DNA of 64,000 nucleotides from Sva-07 sp963728195 (lineage in GTDB: Bacteria; Actinomycetota; Acidimicrobiia; Acidimicrobiales; Ilumatobacteraceae): the NCBI GenBank assembly GCA_963728195.1, contig CAVSIX010000014.1, positions 124,001-188,000 on the forward strand, read 5' to 3'. Position 1 is the stretch's first letter. Every line of letters begins with the position of its first letter. The translations under genes were made by a program, and so were the position numbers. Positions 35,936 through 44,865 of the stretch are shown here, piece by piece. Under the pieces are notes generated by a model. That model searched no databases, was not told the DNA's origin, and saw only the letters and a program-made list of their open reading frames with translations.

Positions 35936-36996
35936 TCTCCGTCCGCCAGCAGGCGCGCTCGTTCCTCGGCCTGCAGTGCGTCGATCACCACCTGGAGGTC
36001 GCCGCCGAGGATCGCCGCCAAGCGGTACACGGTGAAGCCGATGCGGTGATCGGTCACCCGGTTCTCCTTGAAGTTGTAGGTGCGCACCTTCTCGCTGCGA
36101 CCACCGCCGCCGACCTGCGAGCGGCGCTCGGCCGACAGTTCGTCGCTGCGTTCACGCTCGGCAAGTTCGAACAGCCGGGCCCGTAGGACGAGCATCGCGC
36201 GGGCCTTGTTCTGCAGCTGTGAGCGTTCGTCCTGCATCGCCACGACCACACCTGTCGGCCGATGGGTGATTCGCACGGCGGAGTCGGTGGTGTTGACGCT
36301 CTGGCCACCGGGTCCACTCGAGCGGTAGACGTCGATGTCGAGGTCCTTGTCGTCGATCTGCACGTCGATCTCGTCGACCTCGGGGAGCACGGTCACGGTG
36401 GCCGACGACGTGTGGATGCGGCCCTGGCTCTCGGTGACCGGCACCCGTTGGACGCGATGCGGACCGCCCTCGAACTTCAGGTTCCGCCATGCGGTGGCAC
36501 CACGCACCTCGAACGTGACGTCGTTGAAACCGCCCATGTCGCTCGGCGACGACGAGAGCGTCTCCACCTTCCAGCGCTGCGAGGCGGCGTACGCGAGGTA
36601 CATCTCGTAGAGATCGCGGGCGAACAGGTTCGCCTCCTCACCGCCTTCGGCTCCACGGATCTCCATGATCACGTTCTTGCCGTCGTGCGGATCGGTCGGC
36701 AGCATCAGTTCGCGCAGTTCGTCTTCGATCGCCTCGGCATCGCGCTCGGCGGCGTCGATCTCGCCGACGAGCATGTCGCGTTCGGCGCCGGACGCCCCGA
36801 CGAGCATGTCGCGGGCGGCGTCGGCGTCGGCACACCGCGCTTCGCGGCGACGGTACGCCTCGACGACCGGGCCGAGCTCGTTGTACCGCTTGGACAATCG
36901 GCGGAGCTCGACCGAGTCGGCCAGCACGTCGGGATCCGACAGTTGCTGCTCGAGCGTCTCGTACTCGTCGACGACGTGGCGGAGGCGTTCGAGCAT
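35932..36996 (-). CDS. prfA: peptide chain release factor 1
   Basis: A 354-residue RF-1 that reads UAA and UAG stops on the ribosome. The catalytic GGQ is in RSSGPGGQSVNTTDSAVR, and the RF-1 type codon-recognition region lies before it. The N-terminal helical domain and EIRGAEGGEEANLFARDL segment are normal. It is upstream of, and overlaps, prmC. Confidence 0.96.
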   Translation of the reverse strand: MLERLRHVVDEYETLEQQLSDPDVLADSVELRRLSKRYNELGPVVEAYRRREARCADADAARDMLVGASGAERDMLVGEIDAAERDAEAIEDELRELMLPTDPHDGKNVIMEIRGAEGGEEANLFARDLYEMYLAYAASQRWKVETLSSSPSDMGGFNDVTFEVRGATAWRNLKFEGGPHRVQRVPVTESQGRIHTSSATVTVLPEVDEIDVQIDDKDLDIDVYRSSGPGGQSVNTTDSAVRITHRPTGVVVAMQDERSQLQNKARAMLVLRARLFELAERERSDELSAERRSQVGGGGRSEKVRTYNFKENRVTDHRIGFTVYRLAAILGGDLQVVIDALQAEERARLLADGE

Positions 36997-37049
36997 GGCG
37001 GTTCGAGGCTACTGGTCGAGCGAATCGGAGTCGGTGCCGCCGCGCGACG

Positions 37050-38120
37050 TCACACGACGCGAACGGAGGGAGGCGTTGCGAGCAGTGCCAGGAGTTCGCG
37101 CGTGATCCGCACGGCATCGCGTTCTCGCAGTGCGACGACGACCGGAGTGTCGGCCATCTCCTGCACGTCTGCGACGAACCCGACGAGATCGACGTCGACT
37201 CCGACCGAGCAGACGACCGTCGTCTCGCGCCCGTCGGCGCCGACGGCACGGGCGACGCACGGGATCGGATCCTTGAGGTTCGGACGCGGCTGGGGTGGCT
37301 GCGCCGGCGACACGGCCGCCATGTCGACGAGTTCGGGATCCTGTTCGAGCCGCCACCGCAGGTAGCGCTCCTGGCCCAGTCGGTTCAGTGGATGTTGCGG
37401 CGCATCCGGCGACCGGTGGGCGAGCACCGAGTCGACCACGGCTGCGAGCGCCTCGACGGTCGGGATGTCTCCGTGCAGCAACCGGAACGCCTCGCGGTCG
37501 TTGGCGCCGACGCCGACCTCGAGCAGGACGCCGTCGTCGGCCGCTGCGTCGGCAGGCGGTGCGATGTCGATGTCGCCGAGTTCGGCGAAGTGGCCGACGG
37601 TCGGTTGATCGACCACGCGGCACACCTCGAGGCCTCGCACCTCGCCGACCACGACGCCGTGCTCCACGTTCGCGGTCGCCCCGGCGGCCTCGATCACGCC
37701 GACGAGTTCCAGGTGCTCTGGCAGCGCCGCGGGCGGCTCGACGAGCGGTTCGGGCACGACCGGCAGCAGCATCCGGTCCTGGGGATACCAGACGGTCACC
37801 GGGAAGGCGAGCCGTTGCGCCCGGCGAGCGAGCAGTCCGGTGTCGTGCTCGGCGACGAGCTGCAGCGCCGTCGCGCCCCGCCGCACCGACCACGCCAACG
37901 CCGCGCCGAGCGATCGCGCCGCTGGGCCGTCGACGAGCACCCAGGCAGCGCCGTCGTGGAGGAGTGCGGCCCCCTTCGGGAACGCCTCGGGTTCGGCATC
38001 GACCGGGCGACCGAGGTGGTCGCCGACCAGCGCGCGCAGCTTGATCCCGATCAGCCGGCTGCGCCGATCGTCGTCGGTCGACGCAGTCGGCGGTCGCAGG
38101 CCGTCAGGGATCTCGCTCAT
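37050..38120 (-). CDS. conserved hypothetical protein upstream of prfA
   Basis: A 356-residue soluble protein with no signal peptide or membrane segment. The N-terminal third (FPKGAALLHDGAAWVLVDG, then SVRRGATALQLVAEH) looks like an alpha/beta domain; the middle contains VLLEVGVGANDREAFRLLHG and the HPLNRLGQERYLRWRL stretch, and the C-terminal part is another alpha/beta unit. I do not recognise a named family; similar proteins sit near prfA in related actinobacteria, but that is from memory and uncertain. The start is ATG 38120; the frame is open further upstream. It lies 53 bp from prfA and is likely in the same unit. Confidence 0.7.
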   Translation of the reverse strand: MSEIPDGLRPPTASTDDDRRSRLIGIKLRALVGDHLGRPVDAEPEAFPKGAALLHDGAAWVLVDGPAARSLGAALAWSVRRGATALQLVAEHDTGLLARRAQRLAFPVTVWYPQDRMLLPVVPEPLVEPPAALPEHLELVGVIEAAGATANVEHGVVVGEVRGLEVCRVVDQPTVGHFAELGDIDIAPPADAAADDGVLLEVGVGANDREAFRLLHGDIPTVEALAAVVDSVLAHRSPDAPQHPLNRLGQERYLRWRLEQDPELVDMAAVSPAQPPQPRPNLKDPIPCVARAVGADGRETTVVCSVGVDVDLVGFVADVQEMADTPVVVALRERDAVRITRELLALLATPPSVRVV

Positions 38121-38198
38121 CGACGCGAACCTACCGGCCGACCACCCGAGGCACCCCTCGCGTCCGTCCGACGTTGTGGGCACCGGACGTGCTGTGCC

Positions 38199-40709
38199 TC
38201 AGATGAAGTAGCCGGTGACGTCGGCGATCAGATCGACCCCGCCGGCGTGGTTGTAGAGCCGCACCTTGCCGTTCGCTCCGACCTTGGCGACCACCAGGTT
38301 GGCAATCGTGGCACCCCGAGCGACATTGAGGCTCGAGGCGTCGGGACGTGCGACGCCATCGGGATAGAGGGTCACGTAGGTCTCGTCGCTCGCACCGGTG
38401 GCGGTGACGTTGAGCACGACCGCGCTCGCAGCCGGGGCGACTGCGCCGACACCGACGACGGTGAGGTCGATCTCGGTGCCGGCACCGACGGGGCCCTTGC
38501 GGGCGCCCTGGCCGTGGCGGGTGTCGAGCAACCTCGACGGAGCCACCGGCACCACGCTCGCACCGCCGGCCGTGAAGCACCCGACGACGTCGGCGATCAC
38601 GTCGAGTTCACCGGCGTTCGCGAACAGGCTCACGCTGCCCCCGGCACCGAGTTTGCACAGCACGAGGTTGGGGACGTTGCGGCCCGGCTCGTAGTTCAGA
38701 TTCGAGATGTCCGGCAGCGCCGTACCGGTCGGCCACACCGACAGGTAGCCGGGCACCGACGGCCGCAGCGCAGCGACGTTCAGCACGACGGCATCGGTTC
38801 CCTGCTCGGCGACGCCCCCCCGGCCGGCGACACGGAGGTCGATCCGGTCGCCGCCGCGCAGCCGCGTCGGCGCCGCGCCGAGGCCGACGCGGGTGTCGAG
38901 GAGCCGGTTCGGCACGAGCGGTACGAGACCAGGACCGGAGCCCTCCTGGACGTACCCCATCACGTCGACGATGCAGTCGGTCGTCCCCGAGGCGTTGAAG
39001 ACGCCGATCCGGCCATCGGGGCCGACGCCGACGATCGCCATGTTGGGGACCGCTCGACCCGGCCAGGGATTGAGGGTCGACGATCCGGTCGTCGCCGCGT
39101 CGGACGGGAAGACGCTGAAGAACCCCGGCTCACTCGGATTGACCGACGTCACGTTCACCGCGACGGCCAGGACACCACCCGCCGGCACCCCGCCCCGACC
39201 GGCGATCTGCACGGCGAGCGTCTCGCCGGGCCCGAGGGGTCGACGCTCGCTGCCCAATCCGTGGCGCGTGTCGCAGATGCGCTGCGGCGCGACCGCCACC
39301 ATCCGCCCGCTGCGGGCGAGTGGGTTCGTGACGACCGGATCGGCGACCACGACCGGGCTCGACGGTGCGGGTGGCGGGACGGGCGGCGGCGCCGGAGCCA
39401 CCGCACCCGGGCCGTGGGCGAACAGGCCGAGGTCGCGTACGGCACGACCGCCGAGGACGTCGGAGCCGCCGCCACCCAACCAGCCGTCGATCAGGCTGCC
39501 GTAGTAGTCGCGGAAGTCGACGTGGAACGCCATGCGGTCCCACCGCTGCAGCCCGCCGAGCGAGGGGCGCTGGCCGTAGCGGCCACCACGCACGTTCGCA
39601 CCGAGCACGAAGTGTGGCGCCGACGTGCCGTGGTCGGTGCCGGCGCCGTCGTTGCTCCAGCTCGTACGGCCGAACTCGGAGAACGTCATGATCGTCACCC
39701 GGTTCGCCCAGGTCGGCGACAGCACCTGGAAGAACCGGCTGACGGCGGCGTTCAGCTCACGCATCCGAGCCGAGTGCTGGTTCGGCTGGCCGGCATGGCT
39801 GTCGAAGTCACCCCATCCGGCGCTGAGCACGCGAAGGCCCAGGTTGGCGTTGACGAGTCGGGCCATCACCTCCATCTCGGCGACGAGCGGTACGTCCGAC
39901 AGGTTCTCGGGCACCAGCGGTGCGAGCCGTCCGGCGAGATCGAGCTGATCGATCATCGCCTTGCCGACGCGACCCTGCCACGTCGAGGGGTCGCCGGCGG
40001 CCAGCCTGCGCACGCCCTCGTACATCTGGATGTCGTTCGGATCGGTCGACGCACCGAAGGCGGGGCGGCCGGCCGGAACCGCCGTGCCGCGCTGGACCCG
40101 GCCGATCAGGTGCAACGGCACCGACTGGCCGATGTGGGCGGCGGCGTACAGGTTCTCGGCCCCGCCGAGGTAGCGGTCGAGCCACCGGCCGAGCCACCCC
40201 GATGTCGGGAGCCCCGTCGGGCTGCCCGCCATCCACTTCGCCATCGAGTTGAAGTGGCTGAGGTCCGGGTCGGGATACCCGACACCCTCGACGATGGCGA
40301 GCTGGCCGGTGTCCCAGAACTGCTTGAACACGGTGAGTTCCGGGTTGAGCCCGGTCGCCGAATCGATCGGCAGGGTGCTCTCGGGACGGATCGCGAGGCT
40401 CCGGTGTTGGCCGTAGTACAGCTGATCGTTGACCGGCACGACGGTGTTGAGCCCGTCGTTGCCGCCGAACATGCCGATCACGATCAACACGCCGTCGTTC
40501 GGGCCTGCCGGCCCGGCAGCCCACGCCGACGGGTCGTGGCCGGGCAGCGTGAGGTCGAGCAGCGAACTCGCCGGTCCGGCGAGCGCACCGGCGCCGACGC
40601 CGAGCCCGACGAGCTGGAGGAACCGGCGACGGTCGAGGACGTGGGCATCGGTTTCCGCGACTCGCAGGTGGGCGAGTGCGTCAGCGGTGGAGATGTCGGG
40701 ATCGAGCAC
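38199..40709 (-). CDS. DUF1501 protein fused to three surface repeats
   Basis: An 836-residue exported protein. Its N-terminus carries a Tat signal (DRRRFLQLVGLGVGAGALAG, about residues 27-46). A ~400-residue DUF1501 domain (sulfatase-like fold; GMFGGNDGLNTVVP is the start) follows. From about residue 475 there are three tandem ~125-residue repeats (about 475, 600 and 725 to the end), each with R-[IL]-[CL]-D-T-R-x-G-x-G, G-x-G-G-V, LNV or VNV, and DV-x-G-Y. This repeat is common on surface proteins of Acidimicrobiia. The GTG at 40709 starts two bases after the DUF1800 stop. DUF1800/DUF1501 pairs are widespread but of unknown biochemical role. Confidence 0.82.
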   Translation of the reverse strand: MLDPDISTADALAHLRVAETDAHVLDRRRFLQLVGLGVGAGALAGPASSLLDLTLPGHDPSAWAAGPAGPNDGVLIVIGMFGGNDGLNTVVPVNDQLYYGQHRSLAIRPESTLPIDSATGLNPELTVFKQFWDTGQLAIVEGVGYPDPDLSHFNSMAKWMAGSPTGLPTSGWLGRWLDRYLGGAENLYAAAHIGQSVPLHLIGRVQRGTAVPAGRPAFGASTDPNDIQMYEGVRRLAAGDPSTWQGRVGKAMIDQLDLAGRLAPLVPENLSDVPLVAEMEVMARLVNANLGLRVLSAGWGDFDSHAGQPNQHSARMRELNAAVSRFFQVLSPTWANRVTIMTFSEFGRTSWSNDGAGTDHGTSAPHFVLGANVRGGRYGQRPSLGGLQRWDRMAFHVDFRDYYGSLIDGWLGGGGSDVLGGRAVRDLGLFAHGPGAVAPAPPPVPPPAPSSPVVVADPVVTNPLARSGRMVAVAPQRICDTRHGLGSERRPLGPGETLAVQIAGRGGVPAGGVLAVAVNVTSVNPSEPGFFSVFPSDAATTGSSTLNPWPGRAVPNMAIVGVGPDGRIGVFNASGTTDCIVDVMGYVQEGSGPGLVPLVPNRLLDTRVGLGAAPTRLRGGDRIDLRVAGRGGVAEQGTDAVVLNVAALRPSVPGYLSVWPTGTALPDISNLNYEPGRNVPNLVLCKLGAGGSVSLFANAGELDVIADVVGCFTAGGASVVPVAPSRLLDTRHGQGARKGPVGAGTEIDLTVVGVGAVAPAASAVVLNVTATGASDETYVTLYPDGVARPDASSLNVARGATIANLVVAKVGANGKVRLYNHAGGVDLIADVTGYFI

Positions 40710-40711
40710 GG

Positions 40712-42148
40712 TCAGGCCAGCTGCATCTCGGGGGCGAGCATGATCAACACGACGGCGTTGTTGCGTTCCCAGACCGTTGCCCGGCCGGCGTAGCGGACGA
40801 CCTCCGCCGTGGCGGCCGGCGACAGGTCCAGACGCATCAGCCCGAGGAGCCGATCGACGAACGCGTCGTCCGACAGCACCGGCGCCTGTTCGGGCCACGG
40901 GGTGCGGGCGGTGATCTCCGATCGCAGGATCGACCCTCCGGCAAGCTTCAGGTCACCGGAGCCCTGCCAGTAGTCGCGGCTGGCGGCCCAGAACATCTGC
41001 TGGGCGGTACGAGCGCGCCCCTCCATCGCACTGGCGTTGACCCAGTAGCCGTTCGGTCGCCAACCGCTGACGTTGGGTGGGTACAGCAGGCGTTGGCCCA
41101 TCGACTCCATCAGCCAGATCGCTCCCGAGTCGCGCGACCGCAGCCCCGTCGCTGCGAGCAGCGCGACGACGTAGTCGACCGGCGTGCGCACCAGGCCCCG
41201 CTTGACGGAGTCGGTGTAGAAGTCGGGATGGGTCAGCATCGCGGTCACCCACCGGCGGATGTCGAAATCCCCGGCGACCAGTGCGTCGCGCATCGCTGCG
41301 CCGACAGCTGGCGGCGGTGAGGTGTCGGTGGCGAACGACGTCCACAGTTTGCGACTGAGGAACTCTGCGGCCACGTCTCGGGTCGCTCGACCCCGGTTGG
41401 CGACGTTCGTGGCGCCAGCTGGCACGACACCGTCGCCGAGCATCGTGCGGATCGTCTCGGGACCGTGGCTCGGCCATGCAGACGTCGAGCCGTCGACGTT
41501 GATCTGACGACCGAGGAAGCGCTTCGGCGACGGGTCGTGCCAGTCGGCGCGCCACCGGTACGCAGCGACGTCGTCGTTCCACTGGTCGCTGTGGCCGGTC
41601 CAGGCGAGCGTCGAGGCTTCGACGTCGTCCTCGGTGTAGTTGCCGACCCCGAGGAGGAACAGCTCCATCAGCTCTCGGGCGAAGTTCTGGTTCGGCGACG
41701 ACTTCTGGTTCTGGTTGTTGTCGAGATAGCGCAGCATCGCGACCTGCGTCGACATCGTCGTCGCCAGCGTGCGCACGTTGCCGAGGCCCTGGCGGCGCCA
41801 CAGGTCGATCTGCTCGCGCATCCACTGCGACGAGTTGACCTTCGTGAACTCGCTGCAGAAGTGCCCGTGCCAGAAGAACGCCATGCGCTCCTGGAACGGG
41901 CGCGGGGAGTCGTGCGCCATCCGGTCGAGCCAGAAATGCGTGAGGTCGTACCCGCGTTCCCAGTCGCGACTGGCCGGAGCGGTGAACTGCACCGACGGAG
42001 GATCGGTGACGACGGCGAGGACGTCGGCGACCGCAGCGGCGATCGAGCCGAGTCCGAGCAACTGTTCGACGCGATGCGGTCGATCGACGAACTCGGTGCG
42101 GCGCAGCAGGTGTCGGACGTTCGACTCGCTCAGTGGCGGCACTGCCAT
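40712..42148 (-). CDS. DUF1800 domain protein
   Basis: A 478-residue protein covering the DUF1800 domain. The N-terminal LSESNVRHLLRRTEF, the central FWHGHFCSEFTKV and the QNFARELMELFLLGVGNYTEDDV stretch are hallmarks of the family. No signal peptide is evident, though such proteins are often exported with their DUF1501 partners. It is the first gene of a two-gene unit with the DUF1501 protein and lies in the same orientation as the surrounding translation genes, between rpmE and the prfA unit. The rpmE terminator ends 106 bp upstream. Confidence 0.82.
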   Translation of the reverse strand: MAVPPLSESNVRHLLRRTEFVDRPHRVEQLLGLGSIAAAVADVLAVVTDPPSVQFTAPASRDWERGYDLTHFWLDRMAHDSPRPFQERMAFFWHGHFCSEFTKVNSSQWMREQIDLWRRQGLGNVRTLATTMSTQVAMLRYLDNNQNQKSSPNQNFARELMELFLLGVGNYTEDDVEASTLAWTGHSDQWNDDVAAYRWRADWHDPSPKRFLGRQINVDGSTSAWPSHGPETIRTMLGDGVVPAGATNVANRGRATRDVAAEFLSRKLWTSFATDTSPPPAVGAAMRDALVAGDFDIRRWVTAMLTHPDFYTDSVKRGLVRTPVDYVVALLAATGLRSRDSGAIWLMESMGQRLLYPPNVSGWRPNGYWVNASAMEGRARTAQQMFWAASRDYWQGSGDLKLAGGSILRSEITARTPWPEQAPVLSDDAFVDRLLGLMRLDLSPAATAEVVRYAGRATVWERNNAVVLIMLAPEMQLA

Positions 42149-42253
42149 GCTCCAGTTACCCCTGCCCCGATGTCACCACGCCCTGAGGTTATACGAACGC
42201 TGTGCGTGATCCCACCAAGCGACCGACGATTCGGCGAAGGGAGCCGAAAACGA

Positions 42254-42282
42254 CGAACGCCGCCCGGGTGGGGCGGCGTTCG
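42254..42282 (-). terminator. Rho-independent terminator after rpmE
   Basis: CGAACGCCGCCC (42254-42265) pairs perfectly with GGGCGGCGTTCG (42271-42282) around a 5-base loop. On the minus strand the hairpin is followed by a CGTTTTC stretch. It lies 41 bp beyond the rpmE stop. It is the only hairpin in the window that looks like a standard intrinsic terminator. Confidence 0.8.
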
Positions 42283-42323
42283 GGGTGCCTTCGACGTCGA
42301 TCGACGTCGGACGTCGGGCGTGG

Positions 42324-42560
42324 TCAGTCGTCGTCGGCGGGGGTCGCCGGTGCGTTCTTGCGCTGGCCGTAGCGCTTGTTGAAGCGCTCGACACGTCCAC
42401 CGGAGTCGACGAGCTTCTGCTTGCCCGTGAAGAACGGGTGGCACTCGTTGCAGAGTTCGACGGTGAGGTCACCCTCGCGGGTCGACTTGGTCACGAACGT
42501 GTTGCCGCACGAGCAGCGCACCGTGGTGTCGGAGTAGTTGGGGTGGATGTCGGTCTTCAT
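42324..42560 (-). CDS. rpmE: 50S ribosomal protein L31, zinc-binding (C+) type
   Basis: A 78-residue ribosomal protein. The four zinc ligands are Cys16 and Cys18 (CSC) and Cys37 and Cys40 (CNEC), so this is the zinc-binding form that is usually made when zinc is plentiful. HPFFTGKQ and the GRVERFNKRYG stretch are typical. AGGAG lies before the ATG at 42560. It is 101 bp after rho on the same strand and may share its transcript. A perfect terminator follows. Confidence 0.95.
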   Translation of the reverse strand: MKTDIHPNYSDTTVRCSCGNTFVTKSTREGDLTVELCNECHPFFTGKQKLVDSGGRVERFNKRYGQRKNAPATPADDD

Positions 42561-42660
42561 GATGGATCTCCTGTGAGTGGCTGAGCGGGCGGGCCCTGTG
42601 CCCCCGGTCGTCACCCAGATCGGCGTTCCACACTACCGACGCCACGACAACGCTCCACCC

Positions 42661-42692
42661 GGTCACGAGGTGCCAGCAGGCACCGCGTGACG
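42661..42692. terminator. family B hairpin after rho
   Basis: GGTCACGAGGTGCC (42661-42674), a four-base loop AGCA, and GGCACCGCGTGACG (42679-42692), with two mismatches. It begins three bases beyond the rho stop on the minus strand. The left arm is identical to that after rpiB at 28231. A rho gene followed by a repeat-family hairpin is compatible with control of its own transcript end, but this is speculative. Confidence 0.68.
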
Positions 42693-42695
42693 GGC

Positions 42696-44639
42696 TCAGC
42701 CGGGTTGCTTGGCGATCTCGGCCAGGAACTCGTCGTTGGTGCGGAAGGTCTTGAGCCGGTCGATCAGGAGCTCGAGGCCGGCAGCGGCGCTGCCGTCCTG
42801 GGCGAGGCCCGAGAGCACCCGACGCAGCTTCCACACCTGCTGGAGCTGCTTGCGGTCGAACAACAGCTCTTCGTGACGCGTCGACGAGGCGTCGACGTCG
42901 ATCGCCGGATAGATGCGCCGCTCGGCGACCTTGCGATCGAGGCGCAGCTCCATGTTGCCCGTGCCCTTGAACTCTTCGAAGATCGCGTCGTCCATGCGAC
43001 TGTTGGTGTCGACGAGCGCCGTGGCCAGGATCGTCAGCGATCCGCCCTCCTCGCAGTTGCGAGCCGATCCGAAGAATTTCTTCGGCGGGTAGAGGGCGCC
43101 GGCGTCGATACCGCCGGAGAGGATCTTGCCGCTCGCCGGCGCCGCCAGGTTGTACGCCCGGCTGAGTCGGGTGATGCCGTCGAGGATGATCACCACGTCC
43201 TTGCCGGCTTCGACCATGCGGCGAGCCTTGGCGATGGTCATCTCGGCGACATGGGTGTGCTCGTCGCTCGGACGGTCGAACGTCGACGAGATCACCTCGC
43301 CCTTGACGCTGCGGCGCATGTCGGTGACTTCCTCGGGGCGCTCGTCGATCAGCAGCACGAGCAGTTCGACCTCGGGATTGTTCTGCTCGATCGACTTCGC
43401 GATCGTCTTCATCACCGTGGTCTTGCCGGCCTTGGGGGGCGACACGATGATGCCGCGCTGACCCTTGCCGATCGGGGCGACGAGGTCGATGATGCGAGCG
43501 GTCATGTTGGCCGGATCGTTGGGATCCTCGAGGGTCAGGCGCTGATCGGGGAACAGCGCGGTGAGGCTCTCGAAGTGCGGCCGCTTCTTGGCTGCCTCGG
43601 GATCGCCGCCGTTGATCGTGTAGATCTCGAGCAGTCCGGGGTTCTTCTCGTTGCGGCCCGCCGGGCGCACCTTGCCGGTGACGTGGTCACCCTTGCGCAG
43701 CCCGTACTGCCGGGCGAGTTTCAGCGGGATGTAGGCGTCGGACTTGCTCGGCAGGTAGCCGTTGATGCGCAGGAAGCCGTAGCCCTCGTCGCGGATGTCG
43801 AGGTAGCCCTCGACGTCGACGGGCTCGCTGCTCTCGAAGCCGGTGTCCTGCTCGATCAGCTCGACGTCCTCGCCCTGGGGACCTTCTTGGCCGCCGCGGC
43901 CCTTGCGGCGCCGCCGGCGGCGCCGGTTGCCCTCGCCGGGCTCATTGTTGCGGTTGTCGTTGCGGTTGTCGTTGCGGTTGTCGTTGCGCTGGCCGCCGCC
44001 GCCCTGAGCGTTGCGGTTGCGATCGGACTGGCCGTCGTTCCGCCCGCCGCCGGACTGCTCTGCGCCCTTGCGGTCGTCGGTCTTGCGGTCGTCGTTCTTG
44101 CGGTCGTCGTTCTTGCCACCCCGGTCGTCGGTCTTGCGAGCCCGGTTGTCGGCCCGGTTGTCGTTGCGCTGCTGGTCGTTGCGGGTGCGGTCGTGGTTGC
44201 GCCCGGCACCGCCACGGTTGGCGTCGTCGCGTGATGACCCGGAATCCTCGGCGTCGGCGGATGCGCCGTTCTTCGCGAGCTCGATCTCCCAGTCGGCGAG
44301 CGGCTCGCCATCGGGGCCGAGCACGACGTCGTCGGAATCGGACGAGCCCGAGGAACCCGATGCGTCCGTCTCGGCGCCCGACGACCTCGCAGCGCTGTCA
44401 CCGTTGCGCGAAGCGGCCTCGGAGGACGGGGCCGGCCCTGCGTCGGAGGACGATGCCGAATCGGTCGGGGCGGAGGGGGCCGACGCCGTACCGGAGCCGG
44501 TCGTGTCGAGGATCTTTTCGATGATGTCGGACTTCTTCTGGCGGGCGGTGACCTTGACGCCGAGCGCCTTGGCCATCTCCAGCAGGGTGTCCTTGTCCTT
44601 CGATTCGAGCATTGACTGTTCGAGTGCGGCTGCGGCCAC
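42696..44639 (-). CDS. rho: transcription termination factor Rho with long disordered N-terminal insertion
   Basis: A 647-residue hexameric RNA helicase. A Rho_N-like helical segment (about residues 10-45) is followed by ~190 residues of disordered sequence. Acid and Ser-rich sequence comes first, then repeats of N-D-N-R and D-D-R-K, then a polyarginine stretch. The RNA-binding cold-shock-like domain (GYLDIRDEGYGFLRI) and the ATPase with P-loop SPPKAGKTT follow. Similar Arg/Asp-rich insertions exist in other actinobacterial Rho proteins. I take the GTG at 44639, with GAGAGGA upstream, as the start; the ATG at 44669 is an alternative without a ribosome binding site. A ~225-bp leader separates it from thrC. 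Confidence 0.92.
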   Translation of the reverse strand: MAAAALEQSMLESKDKDTLLEMAKALGVKVTARQKKSDIIEKILDTTGSGTASAPSAPTDSASSSDAGPAPSSEAASRNGDSAARSSGAETDASGSSGSSDSDDVVLGPDGEPLADWEIELAKNGASADAEDSGSSRDDANRGGAGRNHDRTRNDQQRNDNRADNRARKTDDRGGKNDDRKNDDRKTDDRKGAEQSGGGRNDGQSDRNRNAQGGGGQRNDNRNDNRNDNRNNEPGEGNRRRRRRRKGRGGQEGPQGEDVELIEQDTGFESSEPVDVEGYLDIRDEGYGFLRINGYLPSKSDAYIPLKLARQYGLRKGDHVTGKVRPAGRNEKNPGLLEIYTINGGDPEAAKKRPHFESLTALFPDQRLTLEDPNDPANMTARIIDLVAPIGKGQRGIIVSPPKAGKTTVMKTIAKSIEQNNPEVELLVLLIDERPEEVTDMRRSVKGEVISSTFDRPSDEHTHVAEMTIAKARRMVEAGKDVVIILDGITRLSRAYNLAAPASGKILSGGIDAGALYPPKKFFGSARNCEEGGSLTILATALVDTNSRMDDAIFEEFKGTGNMELRLDRKVAERRIYPAIDVDASSTRHEELLFDRKQLQQVWKLRRVLSGLAQDGSAAAGLELLIDRLKTFRTNDEFLAEIAKQPG

Positions 44640-44865
44640 GAGGATTCCTCTCTTCTCGTCCGCCGCCATCGGCTGGACGAGTCGTCGAGCACCAGAGGAA
44701 GGGGGTGTGTGGAGACGCATCACGCGCCCGCAGACGTAACTCCCCTGGCAGAATTCGCACACGACCGAGATCTCGGGGTGCGGCCCGGACAACCGGGCAG
44801 ACACCACTCTAGCACCACCGCCGTCGCACACCACGCATCCTGGACCAACCCCACCAGCCGGATGG

